Shown: one piece after another, positions 27,153 to 36,228 of the stretch | How positions within the stretch are numbered: the stretch's first letter is position 1 | Layout: the number at the start of each line of letters is the position of its first letter | Origin: Azophilus sp965220835 | GTDB lineage: Bacteria > Pseudomonadota > Gammaproteobacteria > Pseudomonadales > Azotimanducaceae | NCBI GenBank assembly: GCA_965220835.1 | Contig: OZ244842.1 | Span: 1,240,001-1,304,000 of the forward strand | Length of the DNA stretch: 64,000 nucleotides | Reading direction: 5' to 3' | The notes under the pieces: model-generated | The model's input: only the letters and a program-made list of their open reading frames with translations | The model's database searches: none | What the model was told of the DNA's origin: nothing | Program-made: the position numbers and the translations under genes

Positions 27153-27295
27153 AAATCAATATCGACACGTGTCCGCGTGAGCATTTTGCGGGTCGGATTG
27201 GCGAGCAAGCAAAGGACGTCCTTCACACAAAACATCTTACGAGTTATCTGCGGGCACACTTTCTGACCCTAGGATGGGCTTTGGCTAGACGCTGA
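27149..27295 (+). pseudogene. Truncated DUF5615 (PIN-like) toxin remnant
   Basis: A frame beginning with the ATG that overlaps the DUF433 stop encodes only 48 residues (MKINIDTCPREHFAGRIGE...). The start resembles DUF5615/Mut7-C toxins (MKxLxDENLP...), where the N-terminal Asp is catalytic. Here the Asp is kept but the rest of the domain and the later acidic residues are missing, and the reading quickly loses similarity. It is probably a dead toxin left beside an intact antitoxin. Confidence 0.5.
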
Positions 27296-27413
27296 ATCTG
27301 GCGTCAGCGTAAGCGCAAGCCTCAAAACGCTCGTCAGCAATGACTGTAGCTGCCGAGTCCGCAAAGGCCGCTTGGGTTAGAATTGCGAGCAGGTTGAGCG
27401 CAGAGGCTGTTTG

Positions 27414-28826
27414 ATGCCGTTGGACCTGTTTGCGGAGGTCTCCCGAACCCAGCTGACCAAGGCGGACGCCAAGAACGCCCGCAAGGCCATGGCGGACGGG
27501 CGTCTTGATGAGGTTTTTCCAGCGGGCTCGGCAGCGCGTCCGCTGTTGCTCGTGGGCCGTGAACCACAGATCGAGCGGTTGAACGGGCTGGGCGCGGAAC
27601 TGCTGGCGGATTCGGGCTCGGCCAAGCACAATCGAATTGCTGTGGCACTTCACGGCCCCCGTGGCGTTGGGAAAACGGTTTTGCTCGATACCTTTGCGAA
27701 CGCGATGCTAAAGCGGGGCGCAATGGTCATTGCGGATGTCGGCAATACCCTCAGTTCTGAGGAGCGCCTTGTGCGCTTTATCCAGAACAAGATCGCACCG
27801 GACCCCGAAGTCACCAAGACCCTTCGGGGCAAGGCCGGATTGGACGGGTTTGGCGTTGGCGGGGACATGACTTGGAAAGCCGAAGGCGGCAGGCCGGCAG
27901 TGGGCTCCGTGAAGGACGCGCTAGAAGCTCTGATGGCCAGCCATGGTGGCCGCAAGCCCAGACCAACTTTAATCACGCTTGACGAAGCGCACGTTTGCGA
28001 TCCGCGCACGTTGGGTGATTTGCTGAACGCCAGCCAAAAGCTCAATGGACAAGGCTGGCCCATCGTCGTTGCCATCGCCGGCACCCCCGATCTGTTGGAC
28101 GTGCTAGGGGACGCGCATTCGACTTGGTTTATGGATCGAAGCCGGTCGGATCGTTTGGTGCCCGTGGGCAACCTGACTGATGAGGAATGCGCCCAAGCGG
28201 TATCCGCGCCCTTGGATGCGTTGGGCGTTGGCTATGACCAAGCGGCACTCAATGCAGCCGCCGGATGGTGCGCCGGCAGCCCCTACTTCTCGCAATCTCT
28301 GGGCCTGTGCGCGTTGAGGACTGTCGATGTCCGCGGAACTAGCGGCGCGTGGGCGGACTTTAGCCCCGGCGGGGCGATTCGGGAGGCCTTTCTGCAGGAT
28401 GCAAACGGCCGCTACTTCCAAGCTTGGACGGGCATCGACCAGAAGGGGCTCACCAGCTGCGCCCGTCAGCTGGGCATGTTGTGGCGGTGGTCGAAGGCCG
28501 TGCCGGGGCGCGTGATCAGCACAGACGATGTTGACGCCGCCGTTCAGTCCGGTTTGAGGCACCCGCCCAGCCACCGAACTCCTGAACACTCCACCAACGA
28601 GGCCGAACGGTACTTCCGCCACCTGGGCTTGCTGTGGGACCCGGCCGGTGGGGAGGGACGATGGGAACTAGGTCTGCCGAGCTTTTTTGACTACGCTGAA
28701 GCCATCTACCAGTCCAAGAGACGGACCAGATACCACAGTAGGCTCGCGGAATTGGATGCCGACTTGGAGACCGTCATTCCCTTGGACGAATCCCACGGCG
28801 GGGATGTCGCCAGGATTAGACCTTAG
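27414..28826 (+). CDS. AAA-type ATPase of unknown role
   Basis: This 470-residue protein has an ORC/STAND-like AAA module: VGREPQIERLNGLGAELL leads into Walker A GPRGVGKTVLLDTF near residue 82, and Walker B is TLITLDEAH near residue 187. A sensor-like VVAIAGTPDLLDVL segment follows. The C-terminal half is helical with WELGLPSFFDY near the end, possibly a winged-helix tail. The ATG at 27414 follows GAGG. It stands alone after a decayed toxin-antitoxin pair. Such stand-alone ATPases occur in defence and mobile regions, but no partner effector is seen and the function is unknown. Confidence 0.75.
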   Translation: MPLDLFAEVSRTQLTKADAKNARKAMADGRLDEVFPAGSAARPLLLVGREPQIERLNGLGAELLADSGSAKHNRIAVALHGPRGVGKTVLLDTFANAMLKRGAMVIADVGNTLSSEERLVRFIQNKIAPDPEVTKTLRGKAGLDGFGVGGDMTWKAEGGRPAVGSVKDALEALMASHGGRKPRPTLITLDEAHVCDPRTLGDLLNASQKLNGQGWPIVVAIAGTPDLLDVLGDAHSTWFMDRSRSDRLVPVGNLTDEECAQAVSAPLDALGVGYDQAALNAAAGWCAGSPYFSQSLGLCALRTVDVRGTSGAWADFSPGGAIREAFLQDANGRYFQAWTGIDQKGLTSCARQLGMLWRWSKAVPGRVISTDDVDAAVQSGLRHPPSHRTPEHSTNEAERYFRHLGLLWDPAGGEGRWELGLPSFFDYAEAIYQSKRRTRYHSRLAELDADLETVIPLDESHGGDVARIRP

Positions 28827-28886
28827 TCCACAAGCGCAGCGCATCCTCTGGTGGTCATTTTGGCAACAGACCATTAGCATTGCCCC

Positions 28887-29825
28887 GTGCTCGCCCCCAT
28901 TGCCAGTTTGATCCCCCGAATTGAACGCCTGCGCCCTTGGCTGCTGTTGGCGCTGACGCCAAGCTTGGCTGCAGCGGCCGCCGACATGCCCGGTGCTGCC
29001 GACCTGCCTGGGCTTGACCGCTTTCCTCGGGCTTGGATCATCGCCTATGAACGACAGGATGAGTTTGCACCCCGGGAGTTCATCGTCAGCGCCGTGGAGA
29101 AGATTCGTCGCGAACTGCACATTGAACAAAAACTGCGCCTTGATGCCACAGCCGTGCGCATCACCTACCAAATCCCCACCGGCGTGCCCTTGAGCGAGGT
29201 CATCGCCCACTACGAGCAGGCTTTGGCCGCCGATGCCCTGTTCAATTGCCGAGGCCGCGACTGCGGGCGCAGCAACGTTTGGGCCAACCAAGTGTTTGGC
29301 CAAGCCATCCTCTACGGGCCGGAAGCCAATCAGTTTTACATTGCCGCCGACGTGGGCGGCGAACTGGTTTCCGCCTACGTCATTGAGCGGGGCAACCGGC
29401 GCATCTACGCTCATGTGGAATCCCTGCAGCCGCGGCAGGCGGTGGAGGCGGTGACCAATGCCGAGCTGACGGAGACGTTGGCTGGCAACGGTTTTGCGGC
29501 AATCGCCGGAGTGCGTCCGCGCCGTGACGGCAGCATTCCCGATGCGGACTTGGCAACGCTGCGCGGCCTCTCGCCGCGATTGCGCATCTTTGAACGCCAA
29601 ACCGTCCATGTGGTCTGCCATCTCTACGGCCCGGAGGAAACCGCGCTGATGCTGAAGCGTTCGACGGCTTGCGCAAAGGCCGCCAGCGACGCGCTGGGGG
29701 AGGGCATTGACACCAGCGCTGGGCCGAACCTAATCCCCTTTGGCGCGGGTCCGCTTTTGCCCCGGGCGGGCGGCGCTGTGTCCCGCATCGAATTGGTGTT
29801 GCCCCATCGCCAGCAGCGTGATTGA
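28887..29825 (+). CDS. Secreted DUF4892 protein
   Basis: This 312-residue protein has a signal peptide (WLLLALTPSLAAAAADM) and the DUF4892 signature FNCRGRDCGRSNVWANQVFGQAILYGPEANQFY, with two Cys that could form a periplasmic disulfide. The C-terminal half (RIFERQTVHVVCHLYG) may be a second OmpA-like or unknown domain. The family function is unknown, and it is generally found in gammaproteobacteria. The start is GTG at 28887. The stop overlaps the likely GTG start of prmB by 8 bases, so they are coupled. Confidence 0.8.
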   Translation: MLAPIASLIPRIERLRPWLLLALTPSLAAAAADMPGAADLPGLDRFPRAWIIAYERQDEFAPREFIVSAVEKIRRELHIEQKLRLDATAVRITYQIPTGVPLSEVIAHYEQALAADALFNCRGRDCGRSNVWANQVFGQAILYGPEANQFYIAADVGGELVSAYVIERGNRRIYAHVESLQPRQAVEAVTNAELTETLAGNGFAAIAGVRPRRDGSIPDADLATLRGLSPRLRIFERQTVHVVCHLYGPEETALMLKRSTACAKAASDALGEGIDTSAGPNLIPFGAGPLLPRAGGAVSRIELVLPHRQQRD

Positions 29826-30699
29826 GCTGGGAACGCTGCTCGCCGAAGTGCATGAGCGGTTCCAGCAATCGGCACTCAGTTACGGCCAAGGCACAGAAAA
29901 CGCTTGGGATGAGGCCACTGCCCTAGTGCTCGGCGTAGCCGGATTGCCCGATGTGCCGTCCTCTCTCGATGTCGAACTGGATGCGGGCACCGCAGCACGC
30001 ATACGGCACCTCGCCCAGCGACGCGTGGACGAACGCCAGCCGCTGGCTTGGCTGCTGGGCAAGGCGCAATACTGTGGGGCTTGGTTCGCGGTTGAAGCAG
30101 GCGTTGTGGTGCCGCGCTCTCCCATTGGCCCCATGCTGCTCGACGGCCTTCGGCCGTGGCTGGCCCGCCCGCCTCGGCGCGTCCTGGACCTATGCTGCGG
30201 CAGCGGCTGCCTCGGCCTGCTGGCGGCCCAACAGTTTCCCGCCGCCGAAGTCGTGTTAGTCGATGCCGATCCCCGCGCTGCCAGCCTCGCGCAGCGCAAC
30301 GCCGTGGCCTTGGGCTTGGAAGATCGCACGGAAGTGGCCTGCGGCGACCTGTTCGATGGCGCACCGTCCGCTGGCTTTGATTTGATCCTCTGCAATCCAC
30401 CCTATGTGGATGCGGCTGACATGCGCAGCCTGCCGCCGGAGTTTGCTCATGAACCCGCCCTAGGGCTTGCCGGCGGGGAGGATGGCCTCAATGTTGTGCG
30501 AAGGGTCATCGATCAAGCCGCGCAGCACTTGGAGGAAGGCGGGTTGCTGGTGTGCGAGGTGGGCATGAACGCCTGGCGCGTCAATCGCGCCTGGCCACGG
30601 TTGCCGTTCATCTGGCCGCACACGCCCGCCGGCAGTGCGGAGATGTTCGTGCTTGATGCGGCAGCGCTGGTTTCCCATACTGCGGCAATCCCAAGCTAG
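29818..30699 (+). CDS. prmB: Ribosomal protein L3 glutamine methyltransferase
   Basis: This SAM-dependent enzyme of about 293 residues methylates a Gln of ribosomal protein L3. The N-terminal helical domain is followed by RVLDLCCGSGCLGLLAAQQF (motif I) and the substrate motif NPPYVDAADM, diagnostic for the HemK/PrmB family. FAHEPALGLAGGEDGL matches PrmB rather than PrmC, and the usual adjacency to aroC supports this. The GTG at 29818 is preferred; the frame extends upstream within the DUF4892 gene. It lies nine bases before aroC. Confidence 0.92.
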   Translation: MIELGTLLAEVHERFQQSALSYGQGTENAWDEATALVLGVAGLPDVPSSLDVELDAGTAARIRHLAQRRVDERQPLAWLLGKAQYCGAWFAVEAGVVVPRSPIGPMLLDGLRPWLARPPRRVLDLCCGSGCLGLLAAQQFPAAEVVLVDADPRAASLAQRNAVALGLEDRTEVACGDLFDGAPSAGFDLILCNPPYVDAADMRSLPPEFAHEPALGLAGGEDGLNVVRRVIDQAAQHLEEGGLLVCEVGMNAWRVNRAWPRLPFIWPHTPAGSAEMFVLDAAALVSHTAAIPS

Positions 30700-30708
30700 C
30701 GCAGCCTC

Positions 30709-31773
30709 ATGTCCGGCAACACCTTCGGTCAGCACTTCACCCTTACCACCTTTGGTGAGAGCCACGGCCCGGCACTGGGCGCCATTGTCGATGGCTGTCC
30801 GCCCGGCATGGCGCTCAGCGAAGCGGACATCCAGCCGGACTTGGACCGCCGCCGGCCGGGACAGTCCAAGTACACCACCCAGCGCCGGGAAAGCGACCGG
30901 GTGAAAATCCTCTCCGGTGTGTTCGAAGGGCGCACCACGGGCACGCCCATCGGCCTGGCCATAGAGAACGAGGATCCGAAGAGCAAGGACTACAACGACA
31001 TCAAGAACCTGTTTCGGCCCGCCCATGCTGACTTCACCTACCACCACAAGTACGGCCTGCGGGACTATCGCGGCAGCGGCCGCGCCTCGGCCCGGGAGAC
31101 CGCCATGCGGGTGGCCGCCGGGGCCATCGCCAAGAAGTGCCTTGGCCAACTGGCCGGGACCCAGGTCAGGGGCCACTTATCCGCCATCGGCGAGATTCGG
31201 CCGCCGTTCAAGTCCTGGGAGGCCGCGGGGGCCAATCCCTTTTTCTGCCCGGATCCAGACAGCGTCGAGGCCATCGCGGCCTTAATCGATGAGCTGCGCC
31301 GGGCCGGGAACTCCATCGGTGCGGAAATAACCGTTGTCGCCAGCGGCCCACCGGTCGGCCTGGGGGAACCCGTGTTCGCCAAGCTCGATGCCGAATTGGC
31401 CGGTGCCTTGATGGGCATAAACGCCGTCAAGGCAGTGGCCATCGGCGATGGCTTCGACGTCGTTCGCCAGCGCGGCACGGAGCATCGAGACGAGATGTCC
31501 AGCCAAGGCTTCCTAAGCAACCACGCCGGCGGCGTGCTGGGCGGCATCTCCTCCGGCCAGGACATCATCGCCCGAATCGCCTTGAAGCCCACTTCTAGCC
31601 TCACCACCCCCGGCCGGACGGTGGATATCGACGGCAATGAAACGAAGGTGGTCACCAAAGGACGCCATGATCCCTGCGTGGGCATTCGCGCCACCCCCAT
31701 AGCGGAAGCCATGGTCGCCCTCGTGCTGATGGACCATTTGCTGCGCCATCGAGGACAGGTGGGCGCACCCTGA
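30709..31773 (+). CDS. aroC: Chorismate synthase
   Basis: This 354-residue enzyme makes chorismate from EPSP, the last common step of aromatic biosynthesis, using reduced FMN. The family signatures GESHGPALGAIVDGCPPG, RRPGQSKYTTQRRESD, YRGSGRASARETAMRVAAGA and NHAGGVLGGISSGQ are all present, including the conserved His and Arg residues of the active site. The length and ATG start (MSGNTFGQ) are standard. It is the end of the DUF4892-prmB-aroC unit; 356 bases without a gene follow. Confidence 0.96.
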   Translation: MSGNTFGQHFTLTTFGESHGPALGAIVDGCPPGMALSEADIQPDLDRRRPGQSKYTTQRRESDRVKILSGVFEGRTTGTPIGLAIENEDPKSKDYNDIKNLFRPAHADFTYHHKYGLRDYRGSGRASARETAMRVAAGAIAKKCLGQLAGTQVRGHLSAIGEIRPPFKSWEAAGANPFFCPDPDSVEAIAALIDELRRAGNSIGAEITVVASGPPVGLGEPVFAKLDAELAGALMGINAVKAVAIGDGFDVVRQRGTEHRDEMSSQGFLSNHAGGVLGGISSGQDIIARIALKPTSSLTTPGRTVDIDGNETKVVTKGRHDPCVGIRATPIAEAMVALVLMDHLLRHRGQVGAP

Positions 31774-32129
31774 ATCGGGGTTAATGAAGGCACTGCAGAT
31801 GGCTCGGTTGCCAGCGTGTCTCCCACCATGCTTCATCGCATGCTGCATACATACATTGAGTGGCGGCGCTGTCCTTAGGGGATTTCATTCGAGGGCGGGG
31901 CGTCCATAAGCATGAAACTGTTCGCATTTCTCACAAAGACATAGCGTCGAGTACGCTGGGTAGGTCGGCCACGCCGGCCCGTCGGACAGGCAAATGTCCG
32001 CATCTAAACCGTCCTTTTCGTCCAAGTTACGCGGAGGCAATCTCGCACAGCAGACAGAGTAGATGTCGCTTTCGCGCCTGCCCCCGATCCTCTAACTTTC
32101 CCCCAACGCCAGCCAACGGAAACCGGACG
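31774..32129. other. Intergenic region, nothing identified
   Basis: These 356 bases between aroC and the broken Rpn gene show no convincing coding sequence, promoter or RNA gene. A CGAGGGCGGGGCGTCC motif at 31890 resembles motifs in other spacers (11658, 38393). Confidence 0.5.
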
Positions 32130-33176
32130 GTGACCATTCTCGAAGGCCATGACAGGGCCGCCAAACGCCTGCTCGGCAATGTGCGCACGATGCGCGACCT
32201 GCTGCGCACCTTTGTGCCCGCAGACTGGGTAGCGGACCTCGACCTCGAGGCCCTGCGCCCCCTGCCCGCCGAGCACGTGGGGGCCGAGCTTAGGCGGCGG
32301 CGCGGAGACCTTCTCTGGATGGCTGAGCTCAAGGGCGGCGGTGCCGTCGTCATCGCCGTAGAGGCCCAGTCCGCGCCTGACCTAGGCATGGCCGCCCGCA
32401 TGATGACTCTCACCGGGTTGATCTGCGAGGGCGTTGCGGACGGGGTCAGGCGACCGGACGGCCGAATACCGGCGGTGCTGCCCATAGTCTTGTACACTGG
32501 CTTGCGACGCTGGACGCCGATCTTGGACCTTGCCGAACGCGTGGGGCCGCAACTGTCCCGATCAAGGCTGCGCAAAGTTTCGCGCTAGCGAAACTTCAAC
32601 GCGACCGCAAGGTCGCGCCTTGACGTGAGGCAACTGGCGAAGCAGGATTTGCCGGAGCGGAACCTGATGTCGGCGTTCGTGCGCATCGAGACCGCAGATT
32701 CGCCTCAAGCCTTGGCGGATGCTTTGCGCAAGACGCTGGAGTGGCTCGGCGACGATGAATTGGGGCCAGTATTCGTCGAATGGGTGGGCGAGGTGCTGAT
32801 GCCCTTGCGCTTCCCGAACGCGGACCGGGGACCGATCGAACAACTTAAGGAGGGCAATACGATGTTGGCGGAACGGGCGAAGCAATGGACCGAGCAATGG
32901 TTTGCGGAGGGCCGTGAGAGCGGCCTGCGCGAAGGGTTGGAGCGGGGAATGGAGCAGGGCTTGGAGCACGGCCGGCGGGACATGGCGGTGCGGCTGACCC
33001 GGCTCAAGTTCGGCGGTGCAGCCGCCGAGCAACTGGCACCGCTTCTCGACCGCATCGCGGAAGCTGACGTGCTAGCTGAGGTGGGCGACTGGGTCATCCA
33101 ATCAAGCGGCGCAGCGGATCTGCTGGCCCGAGCGGAGAACGCCGCAAACTCTGGCAATGGCCGCACGGGCCTTTGA
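32130..33176 (+). pseudogene. Rpn-family nuclease/transposase gene interrupted by a repeat
   Basis: The gene begins at a GTG at 32130. The first part (about 150 codons) has the PD-(D/E)XK core of Rpn/YhgA-like recombination-promoting nucleases: FVPADWVADLDLEAL, RRGDLLWMAEL and VVIAVEAQSAPD, then PIVLYTGLRRWTPILDLAE. At 32575-32624 a double-hairpin repeat supplies an in-frame TAG (32586-32588). Coding similarity resumes in the same frame at about 32643 (LPERNLMSAFVRIETADSP...) and continues to the family's coiled C-terminus, EGRESGLREGLERGMEQGLEHG. Without the stop it would be a near-complete protein, so the gene is broken mainly by the repeat. The downstream half could still be made as a separate polypeptide from GTG 32625. 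Confidence 0.85.
32575..32624 (+). repeat. Double-hairpin dispersed repeat inside the Rpn gene
   Basis: Hairpin A is AAGTTTCGC, loop GCTA, GCGAAACTT. A CAAC spacer leads to hairpin B, GCGACC, loop GCAA, GGTCGC. The end GCCTTGAC matches copy 1. The TAG in loop A stops the host reading frame, while the inserted length keeps the frame. Confidence 0.9.
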
Positions 33177-33344
33177 AACCTGCTTTAGAACAGATCCTGA
33201 ATCAAGTCAACGCTCATGGGCGGGACGCCCTCGCCTTGAGATTCTCCGCCCACCATCGTCGGCTGAAGCATGCTAAAGGGCAAGAAAACCAATCGACAGC
33301 TATGTCGCCCTGAACGCGAGGGGGACAGATGCTTGAGATCAGAA

Positions 33345-33971
33345 ATGACAGATCGATTGGGATACACAATCAAACGAAAACCCCCTTCGGATAAGAGGGC
33401 CGCGAAGCTACCAAACGGTCAATCCAGCGAAATAGTCCTACCCGAAGCAGGTGTGATGCTCGCTGTTGCTTTTTGGTTGTTCGGGAAAGGAGCCTCGCGA
33501 GTGGCTATTCATCCCGATGGCATGCATGCGAAGCAGTTCGATATCTCTGCTTGGTTGGGCGGTGCGGACTTCGTGAAGTGCAAGGAAATCGGGGCAAACG
33601 CGCATGGAGGGATCTACGGTTCCGGCTCCCGCACACTTGAAGTGAGCTTCAAGCCGGGTCAAGGCGATGTTGTGGCGGCCTTGGATGGCCAAAGCATCTG
33701 CGTCGAAACAAAGGGCGGGTGTGTTAACTCGAACCACTCGGGTCAGTTATCGCAATTGCGTTCGCGGATGTACGAAGCTGTTGGGAGCCTATTCAATCCG
33801 CCGGAAGGGGCAACGCGTCTCATCGCTGCAGTTCCAGCACATCGTGAGACAAGAAAACTCGCGAAAAGAATGGCAACGCGATGCCACAAGGCAGGTATCG
33901 AGATAGCACTGGTCGAACAAACCGGCAAAGTGCGCCTAGAGAAGACTCATACGCGTCCACAAGGTTCTTGA
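33345..33971 (+). CDS. Putative PD-(D/E)XK nuclease-like orphan
   Basis: This protein of about 208 residues is unnamed. The segment SFKPGQGDVVAALDGQSICVETKGG has the spacing of a PD-(D/E)XK nuclease core: Asp on one strand, then Glu-x-Lys on the next. An upstream GVMLAVAFWLFGKGASRVAIHPDGMHAKQFDI and downstream LRSRMYEAVGSLF complete a plausible fold. The start is uncertain. ATG 33345 has a TGAGAT site just upstream; ATG 33270 would add 25 basic residues with no domain content. GC content is lower than in the flanking leuC and aroC genes. It sits between the broken Rpn gene and leuC and may be a restriction-like enzyme. Confidence 0.55.
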   Translation: MTDRLGYTIKRKPPSDKRAAKLPNGQSSEIVLPEAGVMLAVAFWLFGKGASRVAIHPDGMHAKQFDISAWLGGADFVKCKEIGANAHGGIYGSGSRTLEVSFKPGQGDVVAALDGQSICVETKGGCVNSNHSGQLSQLRSRMYEAVGSLFNPPEGATRLIAAVPAHRETRKLAKRMATRCHKAGIEIALVEQTGKVRLEKTHTRPQGS

Positions 33972-34153
33972 TTTGGATGGACGGTCGTCGATGGCAATCT
34001 AGCAGTTGAGCGGACGATTAGCCAACGGGACTTCTGATCCAAATCAAGTCCTCCGGGTTACCCAGTTGCCGCATTCTCCTTTAGACTGCGCACCCCCGCG
34101 CTTGGTTAGGGTGCGGCGAAGTCAAGCGGCACCGTGGGGCAAGGAGTTTCTGG

Positions 34154-35563
34154 ATGCCAACGTTGTATGACAAGATTTGGGCGGATCACTGGGTCGGCGA
34201 ACGGGAGGACGGGCAAAGCCTGCTGTACATCGATCTGCAGCTGCTGCACGAGGTCACCTCGCCCCAGGCCTTCGCCGGCTTGACGCAGGCCGGGCGGGCG
34301 CTTTGGCGCAAGGAGGCCAATCTCGCCACGCCCGACCACAATGTGCCTACCGACAACCGGGCCGCGGGCATTGACGGCATTGCCGATCCGGTGGCCCGCG
34401 AGCAGGTGGTGACGCTGGACGACAACTGCCGCCGACACGGGGTGCGGCAGTTCGGCATGCTCGACGTGCGCCAAGGCATCGTGCACGTCATGGGGCCGGA
34501 GCAGGGCGCCACGCAACCAGGCATGACCATCGTCTGCGGGGACTCCCACACCTCCACCCACGGCGCGTTCGGCGCCTTGGCCCAAGGGGTGGGCACTTCC
34601 GAGGTGGAACACGTGATGGCCACCCAATGCCTGGCCCAGTCGAAAGCCAGGAACATGGCCGTGCGGATCAGCGGAAGGCTGCCAGAGGGCGTTTACGCCA
34701 AGGACTTGGCGTTGGCGCTGATCGGCAGCATCGGCACCGCCGGGGCCACCGGCCACACCATTGAGTACCAGGGCAACGCCGTGCGCGCCTTGTCCATGGA
34801 AGGCCGCATGACGCTGTGCAACCTGTCCATTGAAGCAGGTGCCCGGGCCGGTTTGGTGGCCGTTGACGACACCACCCTCGGCTACTTGGAAGGCCGGCCG
34901 CTGGCCCCGTCGGGCAGTGATTGGCAAGCGGCCGAGGCTCACTGGCGGGAATTGGTCAGCGACACGGACGCGCAATTCGACAGCGCCACCAGCCTGGACG
35001 CGGCCGCCTTGACGCCACAAGTCACTTGGGGCACGTCGCCGGAGATGGTGGCGGGCATCGAAGGGGCCACACCGAACCCAAACCGCGCCACGGACTCGAC
35101 CGAGGCCGATGGCATCGAACGGGCTTTGACGTACATGGGTTTGGCAGCGGACCAGCCCATTGCCGACATTCGCTTGGACCGGGTCTTCATCGGCTCCTGC
35201 ACCAATGCCCGGCTTGAGGACCTGCGGGTGGCCGCCCGCATCGTGGCGGGCCAGCGGGTGGCTTCCAGCGTCAAGCAGGCCTTGGTGGTGCCCGGCTCCG
35301 GGTTGGTCAAACAGGCTGCCGAGGCCGAAGGGCTGGCGGACATTTTCACCGCCGCCGGGTTTGAGTGGCGCGCCCCCGGCTGCTCCATGTGCTTGGCCAT
35401 GAACCCGGACAAGCTGCTGCCGGGCGAACATTGCGCGTCCACCTCCAACCGCAACTTTGAGGGCCGCCAAGGCCACGGCGGGCGCACCCATCTGGTCAGC
35501 CCCGCCATGGCTGCGGCGGCGGCAGTGGCAGGCCACTTCGTCGATGTGAGGGAATGGTTGTGA
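34154..35563 (+). CDS. leuC: 3-isopropylmalate dehydratase large subunit
   Basis: This 469-residue aconitase-family subunit isomerises 2- to 3-isopropylmalate in leucine synthesis. The three cluster Cys are in FIGSCTNAR and RAPGCSMCLAMN. VPTDNR, CGDSHTSTHGAFGALAQGVGTSEVEHV and TSNRNFEGRQGHGGRTHL are family signatures. The ATG is preceded by CAAGGAG. It starts the leuCDB-asd set, and leuD overlaps its end by ten bases. Confidence 0.96.
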   Translation: MPTLYDKIWADHWVGEREDGQSLLYIDLQLLHEVTSPQAFAGLTQAGRALWRKEANLATPDHNVPTDNRAAGIDGIADPVAREQVVTLDDNCRRHGVRQFGMLDVRQGIVHVMGPEQGATQPGMTIVCGDSHTSTHGAFGALAQGVGTSEVEHVMATQCLAQSKARNMAVRISGRLPEGVYAKDLALALIGSIGTAGATGHTIEYQGNAVRALSMEGRMTLCNLSIEAGARAGLVAVDDTTLGYLEGRPLAPSGSDWQAAEAHWRELVSDTDAQFDSATSLDAAALTPQVTWGTSPEMVAGIEGATPNPNRATDSTEADGIERALTYMGLAADQPIADIRLDRVFIGSCTNARLEDLRVAARIVAGQRVASSVKQALVVPGSGLVKQAAEAEGLADIFTAAGFEWRAPGCSMCLAMNPDKLLPGEHCASTSNRNFEGRQGHGGRTHLVSPAMAAAAAVAGHFVDVREWL

Positions 35564-36228
35564 AGGCGTTTCAACGGGAGACCGGCTTGGCTGCGCCCTT
35601 GGACCGCGCCAACGTGGACACGGACCAGATCATCCCCAAGCAGTTCCTGAAGTCGATCAAGCGCACGGGTTTCGGCGACAACCTGTTCGATGCTTGGCGG
35701 TATCTCGACGAGGGCGACATCGGCCTCACGCCCAACGAGCGGCGGCTCAACCATCGCTTCGTGCTCAACCAGCCACGCTACCAAGAGGCGGGCGTGCTGC
35801 TGGCCCGGCGCAACTTCGGCTGCGGCTCCAGCCGGGAGCATGCGGTCTGGGCGCTGCTGGAATACGGTTTCTTCGCGGTCATTGCGCCAAGCTTCGCGGA
35901 CATCTTCTTCGAGAATTGCTTCAAGAACGGCCTGCTGCCCATCCGCTTGGACGAAGCGGTGGTGGATGACCTGTTCAAGCGGGCGCAGGGCGAAGACGGC
36001 CTGGAACTGACCGTCGATCTGCAAGCGCAGCGAATCGAGCTGCCTGATGGTGGCGCGATCCCCTTCGAAGTGCCGGCGAGCGCGCGCCGCAAGCTGCTTG
36101 AAGGGCTCGATGACATTGGCCTGACCTTGGCCCAAGCTGACCGCATACGCGTCTTCGAGGCCAGCTACTACCAGCGGCGGCCTTGGCTCAAGCGGGGCGC
36201 TGGTGCGGATGAGGAGGCCGCGCCATGA
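35554..36228 (+). CDS. leuD: 3-isopropylmalate dehydratase small subunit
   Basis: This 224-residue partner of LeuC has the swivel-domain signatures ANVDTDQIIPKQFLKSIKRTGFG, LLARRNFGCGSSREHAVWAL and FFAVIAPSFADIFFENCFKNGLLPI. The ATG at 35554 has GTGAGGGA upstream and lies within the end of leuC; a GTG at 35560 is an alternative. The C-terminus is slightly extended and ends in an acidic run. The stop overlaps the leuB ATG by four bases. Confidence 0.95.
   Translation: MVVKAFQRETGLAAPLDRANVDTDQIIPKQFLKSIKRTGFGDNLFDAWRYLDEGDIGLTPNERRLNHRFVLNQPRYQEAGVLLARRNFGCGSSREHAVWALLEYGFFAVIAPSFADIFFENCFKNGLLPIRLDEAVVDDLFKRAQGEDGLELTVDLQAQRIELPDGGAIPFEVPASARRKLLEGLDDIGLTLAQADRIRVFEASYYQRRPWLKRGAGADEEAAP

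Noticed and set aside
32625..33176. Downstream half of the Rpn gene as an independent gene
   Set aside because: It corresponds to the C-terminal part of the Rpn family and continues the same frame after the repeat, so it is better described as part of a broken gene.
34106..35536. Long open frame opposite leuC
   Set aside because: Shadow of leuC; no motif and no ribosome site.
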